Shown here piece after piece: positions 49,506 to 60,100 of a stretch of DNA of 64,000 nucleotides. The notes below the pieces were generated by a model. That model saw only the letters and a list, made by a program, of their open reading frames with translations. It did no database searches and was not told the origin of the DNA. Numbering within the stretch: the first letter of the stretch is position 1; every line of letters begins with the position of its first letter. The DNA lies in assembly GCF_001718695.1 (NCBI RefSeq), contig NZ_CP013420.1:2976001-3040000 (forward strand). Direction: 5' to 3'. The DNA comes from Burkholderia ubonensis (GTDB lineage: Bacteria; Pseudomonadota; Gammaproteobacteria; Burkholderiales; Burkholderiaceae). A program made the position numbers and the translations under genes.

Positions 49506-50938
49506 TGGCCGCGCTGGCCGCTGCGCGACGAACGATTGCGGTTCGCGTGCGCGGCGTTGCCGTTGGCCGCCCGCCCGCTACCGCCGCCGCTCGCCGGACG
49601 CGGGCCATTGCCGCCCGCGTTGCCCGGCTTCGCGGCTTTCTGCTGTGCCGCCTTGGGCTGCGACGACTTCGGCGCGCCGTCGCGCTTCGCGGCCGGTTGG
49701 CCCGCGCCGCCCGCACGCGGCGCGCGATTGCCGCCACCGCCGCCGCCGCGCGGCTGCTGCCCGCGGCGCTGCTGGATCGGCTCCGGCTTCGCGTTCGGGT
49801 CCGGCTCGAAGCCCGGGATCACTTCCTGCGGAATCTCGCGCTTGATCAGCCGCTCGATGTCGCGCAGCAACTGCTTCTCGTCGACGCACACGAGCGACAC
49901 CGCTTCGCCGGTCGCGCCCGCGCGGCCGGTGCGGCCGATCCGGTGCACGTAGTCTTCCGGCACGTTCGGCAGGTCGAAGTTGACGACATGCGGCAGCTGG
50001 TCGATGTCGATGCCGCGCGCGGCGATGTCGGTCGCGACGAGCACCTGCAGCGTGCTGTTCTTGAACTCCGCGAGCGCGCGCGTGCGCGCCGACTGGCTCT
50101 TGTTGCCGTGGATCGCCATCGCGCTGATGCCGTCCTTCGTCAGCTGTTCGGCGAGCCGGTTCGCGCCGTGCTTCGTGCGCGTGAATACGAGCACCTGGAA
50201 CCAGTTGTGCTCGCGGATCAGATGCGTGAGCAGCTCGCGCTTGCGGTCGCGGTCGACCGGGTGGATCTTCTGCGCGACGGTCTCGGCGGTGGTGTTGCGG
50301 CGTGCGACCTCGATCAGCGCCGGCGAGTCGAGCAGGCTGTCGGCGAGCGCCTTGATCTCGTCGGAGAAGGTGGCCGAGAACAGCAGGTTCTGGCGGCGCG
50401 GCGGCAGCTTCGCGAGCACGCGCTTGATGTCGTGGATGAAGCCCATGTCGAGCATCCGGTCGGCTTCGTCGAGCACGAGGATGTCGAGCTGCGACAGGTC
50501 GATCGTCTTCTGCTGCATGTGATCGAGCAGGCGCCCCGGCGTCGCGACGACGATGTCGACGCCGCGCCTGAGCGCGTCGATCTGCGGATTGATGCTGACG
50601 CCGCCGAACATCACGGTCGAGCGCAGCTTCAGGTACTTGCTGTACGCGCGCACGCTTTCCTCGACCTGGGCGGCGAGTTCGCGCGTCGGCGTGAGGATCA
50701 GCGCACGCACCGCGCGCTTCGCGTGATGGTGTTCGGCGTAGAAGGTGTGCAGGCGCTGCAGGATCGGCAGCGTGAAGCCTGCGGTCTTGCCGGTGCCGGT
50801 TTGCGCGCCGGCGAGCAGATCGCCGCCGCCGAGCACGGCGGGGATCGCCTGCGACTGGATCGGCGTGGGCGATGTGTAGCCGAGCTCGTTGACCGCTTTG
50901 ACGAGCGGTTCGGCCAGGCCAAGAGATTCAAAAGACAT
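49502..50938 (-). CDS. rhlE: DEAD-box RNA helicase, RhlE-type
   Basis: A 478-residue helicase. Motifs in order: Q-motif ([26 protein letters not shown]), I AQTGTGKT, Ia [19 protein letters not shown] (VLDEADRML), III SAT, then in the second RecA lobe ARGIDI and HRIGRTGR. The last ~95 residues are a basic, Gly/Arg/Asn-rich low-complexity tail ([14 protein letters not shown]), likely RNA-binding. It acts in ribosome assembly or RNA decay. Confidence 0.93.
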   Translation of the reverse strand: MSFESLGLAEPLVKAVNELGYTSPTPIQSQAIPAVLGGGDLLAGAQTGTGKTAGFTLPILQRLHTFYAEHHHAKRAVRALILTPTRELAAQVEESVRAYSKYLKLRSTVMFGGVSINPQIDALRRGVDIVVATPGRLLDHMQQKTIDLSQLDILVLDEADRMLDMGFIHDIKRVLAKLPPRRQNLLFSATFSDEIKALADSLLDSPALIEVARRNTTAETVAQKIHPVDRDRKRELLTHLIREHNWFQVLVFTRTKHGANRLAEQLTKDGISAMAIHGNKSQSARTRALAEFKNSTLQVLVATDIAARGIDIDQLPHVVNFDLPNVPEDYVHRIGRTGRAGATGEAVSLVCVDEKQLLRDIERLIKREIPQEVIPGFEPDPNAKPEPIQQRRGQQPRGGGGGGNRAPRAGGAGQPAAKRDGAPKSSQPKAAQQKAAKPGNAGGNGPRPASGGGSGRAANGNAAHANRNRSSRSGQRGH

Positions 50939-51004
50939 AGATACGACTCTGGAGTTTTATGATCGGCGACGCATCGCGCGGCCAGCGCGGGGATAGCGTC
51001 GCAA

Positions 51005-51053
51005 GAAAAACAAAAACAAAAGGGCGCGGCCGCGGTTTCCCGCAGCCGCGCCC
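51005..51053 (-). terminator. Rho-independent terminator after the tri-haem cytochrome gene
   Basis: On the minus strand GGGCGCGGC (51045-51053 on +) pairs with GCCGCGCCC (51022-51030), with further pairing near the loop, followed by TTTTGTTTTTGTTTTT. It lies 20 bp after the cytochrome stop codon. Confidence 0.85.
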
Positions 51054-51072
51054 CGTTTGCGTCACCCGATAC

Positions 51073-52371
51073 TTAGTCGAGCGGTGCGGAACGCAGATCG
51101 CTCACCTGCTGCGGCGAGATCGGCGAACCGTTGTTGCCCCACGACATCCGGATGTACGAAACGACCGCCGCGACTTCCTGGTTCGACAGCGACTGCGCGA
51201 ACGGCGGCATCCCGTACGGACGCGGATTCTTGAACGTGCTCGGCGGATAGCCGCCATTCAGCACCATGCGGATCGGGTTCACGGCCGATTCCATCGTGAT
51301 CGAATGGTTCAGCGCGAGCGGCGGATAGGCCGGCGGCTTGCCCTGGCCGTTGTCGGCGTGGCAGGTCGCGCAGTTGTCCGCATAGATCTTCTTGCCTTGC
51401 TCGAGCAGCACGTTGCCGAACTGCTTCGACGGCTCGTACTGCATGTTCTTCGGCGCTTCAGCCTTCTGCGGGATCGACTTCAGGTACGTCGACATCGCGC
51501 GCGTATCTTCGTCGGTCATGTACTGCAGGCTGTTGTGGACCACGTCCGCCATCGGGCCGAACACCGCGCCCTTGTGCGACACGCCCGCCTGCAGCAGGTC
51601 GGACAGCTCCTGCACGTGCCAGTCGCCGAGGCCGAGTTCCTTGTCGTTCGTCAGCGACGGCGCATACCAGTTCTGCAGCGGGATCAGGCCGCCCGCGAAG
51701 GCCGACGCGCTCACCGGGCCGCCCATCATGTTGATCGACGTATGGCACATCGAGCAATGGCCGAGGCCTTCGACGAGGTACGCGCCGCGGTTCCATTCGA
51801 CCGACTTGGTCGGATCCGGCTTGTACTCGCCTTCCTTGAAGAACAGCGTGCGCCAGCCGATCAGCAGGTTGCGGTTGTTGAACGGGAACTTCAGCTCGTG
51901 CGGACGGCTCGGCGCCGATACCGGCGCGACCGAGCGCAGGTACGCGAAGATCGCGTCCGAATCCGCGCGCGTGACCTTCGTGTAGCTCGCGAACGGGAAG
52001 CCCGGGTACAGCAGGCTGCCGTCCTTCGAGCGGCCCGTGTGCATCGCGCGGTAGAAGTCGTCCGACGTCCACTTGCCGATGCCGGCCTGGTCGTCCGGCG
52101 TGATGTTCGGCGTGTACATCGTGCCGAACGGCGTCGCCATCGGCAGGCCGCCCGCGAACGGCTTGCCGCCGCGCACGGTGTGGCACGCGATACAGTCGCC
52201 GACGCGCGCGAGGTATTCGCCCTTCTTGATCAGCGCGGCCTGGTCGGCCGGCGTGGCCGCGACGGCGGCGGCGCCGTGCAGCGTGTCGTTGCCCGGCCAC
52301 AGGACCGGCACGAGAGCCGCTGCCGCGACGATCGCGACAGCCGAGAGTGCAAACAGGGACTTGCGTTTCAT
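51073..52371 (-). CDS. tri-haem cytochrome c (dehydrogenase cytochrome subunit type)
   Basis: A 432-residue exported cytochrome with three CxxCH haem sites: CIACH (Cys60), CSMCH (near residue 205) and CATCH (near residue 330). The layout matches the cytochrome subunits of periplasmic alcohol, gluconate or sorbitol dehydrogenases, which pass electrons to quinone. No catalytic dehydrogenase gene is next to it. A signal-anchor-like hydrophobic N terminus (residues 5-25) is present. GGGAG about 9 bases upstream supports the ATG at 52371. It lies 20 bp after a di-haem cytochrome gene. Confidence 0.88.
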   Translation of the reverse strand: MKRKSLFALSAVAIVAAAALVPVLWPGNDTLHGAAAVAATPADQAALIKKGEYLARVGDCIACHTVRGGKPFAGGLPMATPFGTMYTPNITPDDQAGIGKWTSDDFYRAMHTGRSKDGSLLYPGFPFASYTKVTRADSDAIFAYLRSVAPVSAPSRPHELKFPFNNRNLLIGWRTLFFKEGEYKPDPTKSVEWNRGAYLVEGLGHCSMCHTSINMMGGPVSASAFAGGLIPLQNWYAPSLTNDKELGLGDWHVQELSDLLQAGVSHKGAVFGPMADVVHNSLQYMTDEDTRAMSTYLKSIPQKAEAPKNMQYEPSKQFGNVLLEQGKKIYADNCATCHADNGQGKPPAYPPLALNHSITMESAVNPIRMVLNGGYPPSTFKNPRPYGMPPFAQSLSNQEVAAVVSYIRMSWGNNGSPISPQQVSDLRSAPLD

Positions 52372-52390
52372 TGTGTCTGTCTCCCTAGCC

Positions 52391-53152
52391 TTATTGCGGT
52401 TCGCTGCCGCAGGCAAGCGGAGTCTTCATCGCGCGGGCCGGGGCCGGCACGGGGTTGGCGGGCGCCGGTTGGGCGGCGAGCCATGCGGTCACGGCGGTCA
52501 CGTCTTCGTCGGAAAGCTTCGCGGCGATATCGTGCATGCAGTCGGGCGCCTTCGCGTGGCGGTTGCCCGAGCGCCATGCGCCGAGCTGCGCGCTCAGGTA
52601 GTCGGCGTGCAGGCCGACGAGACCCGGGATCGCCGGCTGCATGCCGGTCAGCGTCGCGCCGTGGCAGGCCACGCAGGCCGGCAGCTTGCGCGACGGATCG
52701 CCTTGCGTGACGAGCTGCTTGCCGCGCGCGAGCGTCGCGGCCGGCAGCGTCGGCTTCGCCGGCGCCGGGTACGGCGGGCGCTCGGCCGAGAAGTGCGCGG
52801 CCATCTCGCGCAGGTAGTCGTCGTTCAGGTACGTCAGCAGATAGTTCATCGGCGGGTACTTGCGACGGCCGTCACGGAAGTTGACGAGCTGGTTGTACAA
52901 GTATTCGGCCGGCTTGCCGGCGAGACGCGGGAAGTAGTCGTTGTCCGTGCCCTGGCCGTGGACGCCGTGGCAGGCCGTACAGCCGCGCACGCGCTCGGCC
53001 ATGGTATCGGGCGCCTTGAGCGGCGCCTGCTGGGCTTGTTGCTCCGTGGGCTTGGTCTGCGCTTGGGCAGCGCTCGTAAGGCCCGCACCGCCGATCAACA
53101 GAACGGCGAGCAGCGGACGGAAGAGGCGTCTTGAAGACACACGAGACTCCAT
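52391..53152 (-). CDS. di-haem cytochrome c (c4-like)
   Basis: A 253-residue exported protein with two CxxCH sites, GCTACHG (Cys58) and ACVACHG (near residue 165), each in a class I cytochrome domain. The signal peptide is LFRPLLAVLLIGGAGLTSAAQAQ. The two-domain form is that of cytochrome c4, a periplasmic carrier to terminal oxidases. The chosen ATG has no strong ribosome site, and an earlier in-frame start cannot be excluded, but the signal peptide fits. It is co-transcribed with the tri-haem cytochrome. Confidence 0.85.
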   Translation of the reverse strand: MESRVSSRRLFRPLLAVLLIGGAGLTSAAQAQTKPTEQQAQQAPLKAPDTMAERVRGCTACHGVHGQGTDNDYFPRLAGKPAEYLYNQLVNFRDGRRKYPPMNYLLTYLNDDYLREMAAHFSAERPPYPAPAKPTLPAATLARGKQLVTQGDPSRKLPACVACHGATLTGMQPAIPGLVGLHADYLSAQLGAWRSGNRHAKAPDCMHDIAAKLSDEDVTAVTAWLAAQPAPANPVPAPARAMKTPLACGSEPQ

Positions 53153-53522
53153 GATTATTCGTCGGGGACCTGACCGGGCTACGATCGGCTCGGCATGACG
53201 GCAGGACAGCCGGGCTGCTGCGACGCGGCATTCTATCATCGATGGGTAATGACGGCTATTTGACAAATGGTCATCGGTTCCTGCCTGTTTACGACTTGCG
53301 ACAATTTGACGCGTATCGTTCACGGCCTTCATGAACCGGCGTGCGTTTTGCCTATCGAAGACCGTACACTCGCGGGTCGCGCGGTGCCGCCTCCGCCGCA
53401 GATCGTGTCATTTCACAGTTTCCGGATTCATCGATGACGTTTTCTACCGTGCCGTTGCCGTCTTCTCCCTGTCGTTGCATTCGCAGCCGTATCGCCCGCA
53501 GCCCGTTTCGCGGAGGTCGCGC
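53153..53522. other. 370-bp divergent intergenic region (cytochromes / copD)
   Basis: TAGAAT on the minus strand (53230-53235 on +) may be a -10 of the cytochrome unit. TTTGACA at 53259-53265 and TTTGACG near 53308 occur on the + strand without good partners. GGAGG at about 53512-53516 is the ribosome site of copD. No gene recognised. Confidence 0.4.
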
Positions 53523-54458
53523 ATGACGAGGTTCGACAGTCTGTGGATCGGCCAGGTCGCGCTTGCCGCGCTGATGGACGCGGCGTTCGCGACGGCGGTC
53601 GGCTCGGCGCTGCTCAAGGGCTGGCTCGCGAAGGAAGGCGCGCGGCCCGTGATCGCGCCGTCGCATCCGGCATGGCTGCGCGCGCAACATTCGCTGATGG
53701 CCGCCGCGGCCGCGCTGTTGCTGGCGGACCTCGGCTGGCTCGTCTACGAGGCGGCGGCGATGAGCGGCGCGGGGCTCGGCGGCGCGTTCGGCGCGATTCC
53801 GACGGTGCTCGCGCAGACCCACGCCGGCTTTGCGTGGAGCGTCGCGTTCGGCGGCGCGGTCGTGCTTGCCGTCGTCGCGCTGTCGCGGCCGGACGGGCCG
53901 CTCGCGTATGCGGTGCTGTGGCTGGCGGTGATCGCGATCGCCGCCGGCAAGGCGTCGCTCGGGCACGCGATCGATACCGGCGCGTTCTCGGCGGCCGTCG
54001 CCTTGCAGACGCTGCACCTGCTCGTCACCGCCGCGTGGGGCGGGCTCGTGCTCGCGGGCGGGCTCGCGGTGCTGCCCGCGCTCGGCTCGTCGGTCGCGCG
54101 CGGCGCGCTGATCCGCATCGCGCAGCGGCTGTCGCGGACGTCGATCGTCGCGCTCGCGTTCGTGCTCGCCACCGGCGCGCTCAACGCGGCGCGCGGGCTC
54201 GGCGGCTCGCTCGCGCCGCTCGACGGCAGCGCGTGGGGCCGCGTGCTGCTGCTGAAGCTGCTGCTGGTCGCGCTCGCGCTGGTGCTCGGCGGGCTGAACC
54301 GCTTCTCGGCGCTGCCGCGCCTGCGCCGCACCGCGTCGACCGAGGATGCGCACACGTTCCGCAACATCCTGCATCTCGAAGGGCTGACGATGATCGGCGT
54401 GTTCATCGCGGCGGCCGTGCTGGCCGCGAGCGTGCCGGGCTTCGCCGCGCTCGGCTAG
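53523..54458 (+). CDS. CopD-like copper-resistance membrane protein
   Basis: A 311-residue protein with about eight membrane helices of the CopD/PcoD type. Helix 6-8 segments (TLHLLVTAAWGGLVLAGGLAVLP) contain the conserved histidine-tryptophan region, and HTFRNILHLEGLTMIGVFIAA ends the protein. Proteins of this type are thought to bring copper across the inner membrane. The usual partner CopC is not adjacent. GGAGG lies upstream of the ATG. It is divergent from the two cytochromes c. Confidence 0.82.
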   Translation: MTRFDSLWIGQVALAALMDAAFATAVGSALLKGWLAKEGARPVIAPSHPAWLRAQHSLMAAAAALLLADLGWLVYEAAAMSGAGLGGAFGAIPTVLAQTHAGFAWSVAFGGAVVLAVVALSRPDGPLAYAVLWLAVIAIAAGKASLGHAIDTGAFSAAVALQTLHLLVTAAWGGLVLAGGLAVLPALGSSVARGALIRIAQRLSRTSIVALAFVLATGALNAARGLGGSLAPLDGSAWGRVLLLKLLLVALALVLGGLNRFSALPRLRRTASTEDAHTFRNILHLEGLTMIGVFIAAAVLAASVPGFAALG

Positions 54459-54516
54459 CGCCGGCGCCGCCGCCGCGTCGAAGCGGCGGTCCGCCGGGCC
54501 GGCGCGCGCCGCGCCG

Positions 54517-55665
54517 TCACCACTCGGCGACGCTGCCGTCCGCGTGACGCCACACCGGGTTGCGCCAGCGGTGGCCGGTCTGCGCCATCTCGCGCACTTT
54601 CTCCTCGTTGACGTCGATGCCGAGCCCCGGGCCTTGCGGGATCGCGACGAAGCCGTCGTCGTAGCGGAACACCTCGGGGTTGCGCAGGTAGTCGAGCAGG
54701 TCGTTGCCCTGGTTGTAGTGGATGCCGAGGCTCTGCTCCTGGATGAATGCGTTGTAGCTGACCGCGTCGAGCTGCAGGCACGCGGCGAGCGCGATCGGGC
54801 CGAGCGGGCAGTGCAACGCGAGCGCGACGTCGTAGCTCTCGGCGAGCGTCGCGATCTTCCGGCATTCGGTGATGCCGCCCGCATGCGACGCGTCCGGCTG
54901 GATGATGTCGACGTAGCCGCCCGCGAGGATGTGCTTGAAATCCCAGCGCGAGTAGAGCCGCTCGCCGAGCGCGATCGGCGTATTGGTCTGGTTGACGATG
55001 TCGCGCAGCGCCTCGGCGTTCTCCGACAGCACCGGCTCCTCGATGAACATCAGCTTGTACGGGTCCAGCTCCTTCGCGAGCACCTTCGCCATCGGCTTGT
55101 GCACGCGGCCGTGGAAGTCGACGCCGATGCCGACGTGCGGGCCGACCGCGTCGCGCACCGCCGCGACGTTCGCGATCACCTGTTCGACCTTGTCGTAGGT
55201 GTCGACGATCTGCAGCTCCTCCGAGCCGTTCATCTTCACCGCGCTAAAGCCGCGCTCGACGACGGCGCGCGCGTTGTTCGCGACGTCGCTCGGCCGGTCG
55301 CCGCCGATCCACGAATACACCTTGATGCGCTCGCGCACCTGGCCGCCGAGCAGCGCGTGCACCGGTGCGCCGTGATGCTTGCCCTTGATGTCCCATAGCG
55401 CCTGGTCGACGCCCGCGATCGCGCTCATCGTGATCGGGCCGCCGCGGTAGAAGCCGGCGCGGTACATCACCTGCCAGTGATCCTCGATCAGCAGCGGGTC
55501 CTTGCCGACCAGATAGTCGGCGAGCTCGTGCACGGCGGCCTCGACCGTGTGCGCGCGGCCCTCGACAACCGGCTCGCCCCAGCCGACGATGCCCTCGTCG
55601 GTCTCGATCTTGAGAAACAGCCAGCGCGGCGGCACGATGAAGGTTTCGAGGCGGGTGATCTTCAT
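54517..55665 (-). CDS. dgoD: D-galactonate dehydratase
   Basis: A 382-residue enolase-superfamily enzyme (mandelate racemase group). It starts [41 protein letters not shown], a close match to DgoD. The metal ligands lie in GVDFHGR (Asp), FIEEPV (Glu) and ALGERLYSR (Glu), and the catalytic histidine in [14 protein letters not shown]. It dehydrates D-galactonate to 2-keto-3-deoxygalactonate. No other dgo gene is present here, so the kinase/aldolase lie elsewhere. It is divergent from a GntR regulator across a palindromic region. Confidence 0.93.
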   Translation of the reverse strand: MKITRLETFIVPPRWLFLKIETDEGIVGWGEPVVEGRAHTVEAAVHELADYLVGKDPLLIEDHWQVMYRAGFYRGGPITMSAIAGVDQALWDIKGKHHGAPVHALLGGQVRERIKVYSWIGGDRPSDVANNARAVVERGFSAVKMNGSEELQIVDTYDKVEQVIANVAAVRDAVGPHVGIGVDFHGRVHKPMAKVLAKELDPYKLMFIEEPVLSENAEALRDIVNQTNTPIALGERLYSRWDFKHILAGGYVDIIQPDASHAGGITECRKIATLAESYDVALALHCPLGPIALAACLQLDAVSYNAFIQEQSLGIHYNQGNDLLDYLRNPEVFRYDDGFVAIPQGPGLGIDVNEEKVREMAQTGHRWRNPVWRHADGSVAEW

Positions 55666-55720
55666 GGCGGATGTCTCCTGGAGGTAGGCTCTACGGTGAT
55701 CCTAGCGCAGGCGATTTAAA

Positions 55721-55753
55721 AATAGTATTAATAGCACTATTGTGCAGATAGTG
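55721..55753. promoter_or_regulatory. palindromic operator between dgoD and its GntR regulator
   Basis: Two interlocked inverted repeats: AATAGT (55721-55726) with ACTATT (55736-55741), and CACTAT (55735-55740) with ATAGTG (55748-55753), around TATTAATA. The AT-rich island is in the divergent region, where a FadR/DgoR-type regulator would bind to control both genes. Confidence 0.6.
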
Positions 55754-55815
55754 GACAGCCCGGCGTCGACGCCGGCTGTCCGCGCCTTGGGAGAGCGATC
55801 ATCATTCAACGCGAC

Positions 55816-56484
55816 TTGCATGGACAAACGGCGTTCCGGCTCGCGACGGCGATCCTGCGCGGCGATCATCCGCCCGAATCGCTGCTGCCGAGGGAGCCCG
55901 AGCTGATGGAGCGGTTCGGCGTGAGCCGCACGGTGCTGCGCGAGGCGCTGCGCACGCTGACGTCGAAGGGGCTCGTCGAATCGCGGCCGAAGGTCGGCAC
56001 GCGGGTGCGGCCGCGCCGCGCGTGGAACCTGCTCGACGCCGACCTGCTCGACTGGTATTCGCGCGTCGCGCCGCCGCTTTCGTTCGCGCTGAAGCTGCAG
56101 GAGATGCGCGAGATGGTCGAGCCGCATGCGGCGGCGCTCGCCGCGCGCGCGTATGCGCCGGAAGCGTTCGAAGCGATCGACGCCGCCGCGCGGGCGATGG
56201 CCGACGCGCGCAACGTCGACGAATGGGTCCGCGCCGACCTGAGGTTCCACCTGAGCGTGCTCGAGGCCGGCGGCAACGAGCTGCTGGTGCCGCTCGGCGC
56301 GCTGATCGACCGCACGCTCGAGGCGCAGCTGCAGCTGAATGCACGTCGCGCCGACGTGTTCAATGCGTCGCTCGCCGAGCATACGGCCGTCAGCGATGCG
56401 ATTCGCGGGCGCGACGAGGACGGCGCCCGTCGCGCGATGGCCGCGCTGCTCGCGGTGACGCGCGCGCGCATCGAGCGCTCGTGA
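55816..56484 (+). CDS. GntR/FadR-family regulator (probable galactonate regulator)
   Basis: A 222-residue regulator from the TTG. The winged-helix HTH spans residues 5-70 (LLPREPELMERFGVSRTVLREALRTLTSKGLVESRPKVGTRV) and the FCD effector domain follows (EMREMVEPHAAALAAR; FHLSVLEAGGNELLVPLG; LAEHTAVSDAIRGRD). The open frame continues upstream as IIIQRDLHGQTAF, and GGGAGAG at 55789-55795 is well spaced from ATC/ATC/ATT codons at 55798-55806, not from the TTG (20 bases). The true start may therefore be a non-standard codon, or a base may be misread. Divergence from dgoD suggests it responds to galactonate. Confidence 0.85.
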   Translation: MHGQTAFRLATAILRGDHPPESLLPREPELMERFGVSRTVLREALRTLTSKGLVESRPKVGTRVRPRRAWNLLDADLLDWYSRVAPPLSFALKLQEMREMVEPHAAALAARAYAPEAFEAIDAAARAMADARNVDEWVRADLRFHLSVLEAGGNELLVPLGALIDRTLEAQLQLNARRADVFNASLAEHTAVSDAIRGRDEDGARRAMAALLAVTRARIERS

Positions 56485-56735
56485 CGGCCGGGGCGGTCGC
56501 GCCGGCGCGCCGTCGGCGGCTGCGCGCGCTGCGTTCAGACCGATTCGTCGCGAGCGGAATGCCGGTCGGCGCGGTCATGTGACGCGTTCGTCGCGGCTGC
56601 CGCGATTGACGTCGCGGCGGCTCGCAGTACGTTGCGGCCGGCGCGGCGGCGCGCTACTGTGCTCGCTCGAGCGCATCCGCGTGACGGCGTCCCGCCGTCA
56701 TGCGTCGATGCGCCGGTGCCGCTTCGGAGATCACC

Positions 56736-57083
56736 ATGCTGTATCGCGGAAGCTGCCATTGCGGCGACGTGCAGTTCGACGCCCAAGGCGACCTGCAGGG
56801 CGTGATGGCGTGCAATTGCTCGATCTGCCGGCGCAAGGGCGCGCTGATGTGGTTCGTGCCGCGCGCTCACGTCACGTTCTCGACGCCCGACGACAACCTC
56901 GCCACCTATACGTTCAACAAGCACGTGATCCAGCATCGCTTCTGCAAGCGCTGCGGGATCCACACCTTCGCCGAGGCCACGCATCCGAACGGCACCGAGA
57001 TGGTCTGCATCAACGTGCGGTGTCTCGAGGATGTCGATCCCGACGTGCTGCCGGTCACGCATTACGACGGACGCTCGCGTTGA
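56736..57083 (+). CDS. GFA (glutathione-dependent formaldehyde-activating) family protein
   Basis: A 115-residue zinc-binding protein. Cysteines: CHCG (7-9), CNCSIC (26-31) and CKRCG (70-73), the GFA-domain arrangement. Proteins of this fold bind glutathione or S-hydroxymethylglutathione, but many have no proven activity, so the name is a family label. GGAG lies 7 bases before the ATG. It is convergent with the large PBP gene. Confidence 0.87.
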   Translation: MLYRGSCHCGDVQFDAQGDLQGVMACNCSICRRKGALMWFVPRAHVTFSTPDDNLATYTFNKHVIQHRFCKRCGIHTFAEATHPNGTEMVCINVRCLEDVDPDVLPVTHYDGRSR

Positions 57084-57128
57084 AGCGCGCGGCGCAGCTC
57101 GGCACCGGCGCGCGACGCGCCGCGGCCG

Positions 57129-60100
57129 TCACGACGGTAGCGGCTGCGGCGTTTCGGCCTGCGGTGCGTCGCCGGCCGTCCGCGTGCCGGCCGTCACGGG
57201 CCGCTCGATCAGCGGCGCAAGCGCCGGCGCCATCGATTTCAGCAATTGCACGGCCATCGCGCTCGTGAAGTCGTAGCGCGCCGCGTAGGGCTCGTGCGCG
57301 CTCGCCGTCAGCACGCCGAAGAAACGGTCGCCGAGCACGAACACGAACGTGCCGCTGCGGTTTACCTTGCGCGATTCGATCAGCCGCGCGCCGCGCGCGT
57401 AGACGTTGAAGCGCTGGTCGCCGGTGCCGGTCTTGCCGTACACCTCGAGCGTCTTGCCGCTGGGCAGCGTCATCCCGTCGGCGAGCCGCCTGCCGGTGCC
57501 GGTGAGCACGACGTCGCGCAGCAACTGGTGCACGACGCCGACGATCTCCGGCGACAGCGTCGGCTGCGGCTGCGCGGCCGCCCGCACGAAGCGCGTCTCG
57601 TACGGCGTGCCCTTCGCGAAGTCGAGCCGCGTGATCGTCTCCGTCGGCGCCTTGTCGCCGCCGTTCGCGATCAGCCCGATCAGCTTCGCGAGCGCGTCCG
57701 GCTGATCGCCCGATGCGCCGATCGCGGCCGCGTACGACGGCGTGACTTCCTCGAACGGATAGCCGAGCGCGCGCCACGACTTGCTGATCGCCGCGTACGC
57801 GCGCAGTTCCACCATGCGGCGGATCCGCCGGTCCTGCGTGCCGTGATAGCGCGTCTTGTACAGCCACGTGTAGGTGTAGAAGCGCGCGTCGCGGCTCGCC
57901 TGCTCGACGTCGCCGAGCGATGCGTCCGGATGCGCGCGCAGGTAGTTGAGCGTCCACAGCGCGAGCGGGTGCACGCTTGCGATGTAGCCGCGGTCGTTCA
58001 GGTTGAAGCGGTCGATCGCGTACTTCGCATAGAGCGCCGCGAGATCGTCGTCGGACAGCGTCGCCGCCGGCGTGCCCTTCAGTTGCGCGCGCATCTGTGC
58101 ATCGAACCACGCGCGCGATTCGTTCGGCGCGACGCTGCGCAGCACGGTCGCGAGCTTCGGCGGCGACTTGCGCACGTCCTTCAGCATCAGCGCGAGCGCG
58201 TCGTCCGCGGGCTTGCCCGCGTAGCGCGTGTAGAAGCGCTTCACGTAGACCTTGCTTTCGCCGTCGACGAACTGCTGCAGATAATGCTTGCGCTGCTCGG
58301 GATCGTCGAGCCACGACGACGACGGCCCGGACGTCTGGATCATCTCGTAGTGGACGATGTCGCGCATCAGCCGCACGAACACGAGGTTGACCGAGTGCGC
58401 GAACGCCTGGTGCAGCGTCAGGATGCGGTGGTTGTCGGACTTCTCGAAGTTGCTGAACACCTGCGCGCCGCCGCCCGTATAGAACACGTCGGGGCTCGCC
58501 GAATACTTGCGCTCGACGGCCGCGTCGAGCATCGCCTGCAGCGAGCGGTCCTGCGTGCGGGACAGGTAGTCGAGCGCCCACAGCGACAGGCCGTCCATCG
58601 GGTCGGGCTTCACGCGCGCGAGCTCGGCCTTCGACAGCTTGCCGTAGCGCGCATGCAGGTCGGAGACGATCTGCAGGTACGTGACGATCGTGCGCAGCTT
58701 CGCGGTCGAGCCGAGGTTGATGCGCCCGCCGCGGTTGATGTCGAACGGCTCGTTCACGCTGTCGGTCTGCACGCGCAGCACGTTCGCGCCGTTGCGCCGC
58801 TCGTACAGCGTGAAGCTGTACGTGAGGTGCGACGGGTCGTCCTTCGGCGCGAGCATCTCGTAGCCGTACAGGCCGGCGGCCTGCGCGCCTTCGCGCGTCG
58901 ACGCCTTCGCGAGCCGCTCGGCGACCGCCTGCTGCACGCCGTTGTCGAGCGTGCTCGTCGCTTCCAGGTCGAACTGGTCGAGCTGGTACACGTCGTCGAT
59001 GCCGAGCGCGGCGAGCAGCGACGCGCGCGCCGACGTGACGGCCTTGCGCGAGATGAACGACTGCACGCGCGCCGCCTGCGGCGGCGGTGCGCGCTCGATG
59101 TGCGCGGCGAGCGCGGCGTCGCGCAGCGTGGGCGTGATCACGCCGCCGCCGGCCAGCAGCCGCAGGTAGCTGTCGGTCAGCCGCTGCAGCGCCGGGTAGC
59201 CGCTGTTCAGGAAGTACGACGGCGCGCGCTGCGCGATCATCAGCGACAGCACCTCGCGGAACGCGGTGCCCTGCTGGTCGACGTTCTCGGCCGTCGTCGG
59301 CGCGGCGAGGAGGCGGTTCAGTTCGTTGAAGTCGCGGCCGTACCACGCGGCGAGGCCGTCGCCGATGCCGGTGATTTCGCCGATGTGCGGCCGCGCGGCG
59401 AGCGGCACCGAATTCAGGTAGCGGACCACGATCGTGCGGCGCGCGAGCATCGTCCGCGGGCCGTTCAGGTACGCAAGCACCGACGCGGACGCGATCTGCC
59501 GCAGCTTCTCGGGCGGCGACCCGGTGCGGCCGCCCGGCGAGTGGCGGAACTTCTCGATCTGGGTCGCGAGCGTGCTGCCGCCCGGCCGCGCCTGGTGCCG
59601 GTTGACGACGTGCAGCCCCTGGTCGGCGATCGCGCGGCCGAAGCGGCCCCAGTCGATCGCCGGGTTGCGGTTCGGCTGGCTCGGGTCGAGCAGGTAGCGG
59701 TCCTCGATGAACAGCAGCGAATCGACGACGACGCGCGGGATCGCGTCGAAGTCGCGATAGACGCGCTGCGGAAACGCGGTCGCGAACAGCGGCGCGCCCG
59801 TCGAATCGAACAGCATCAGGCCGGCCTGGTCCTTCTCGTCATAGGGGAGGAACAGGCCGCGATCGGCGAGCGCCAGCATCCGCTCGGAGTCGCGCGCCTG
59901 CTGGCTGACGACGAAGCCGCGCGCGAGCAGCCGCTGCTGGAACGCCGGAATCATCGCGTAGCCGAGCCGCTCGTCGTACGGGCCGCTGGCGGGAAACCGC
60001 ACGTGGTCGCTCGCGCCCGACTCGACCGCAAAGCCGACGTCGCGGGTCAGCTCGGACAAGTAGCGGGCCTGCAGCCGGGAGGTCTCGATTTCGACCTGAA

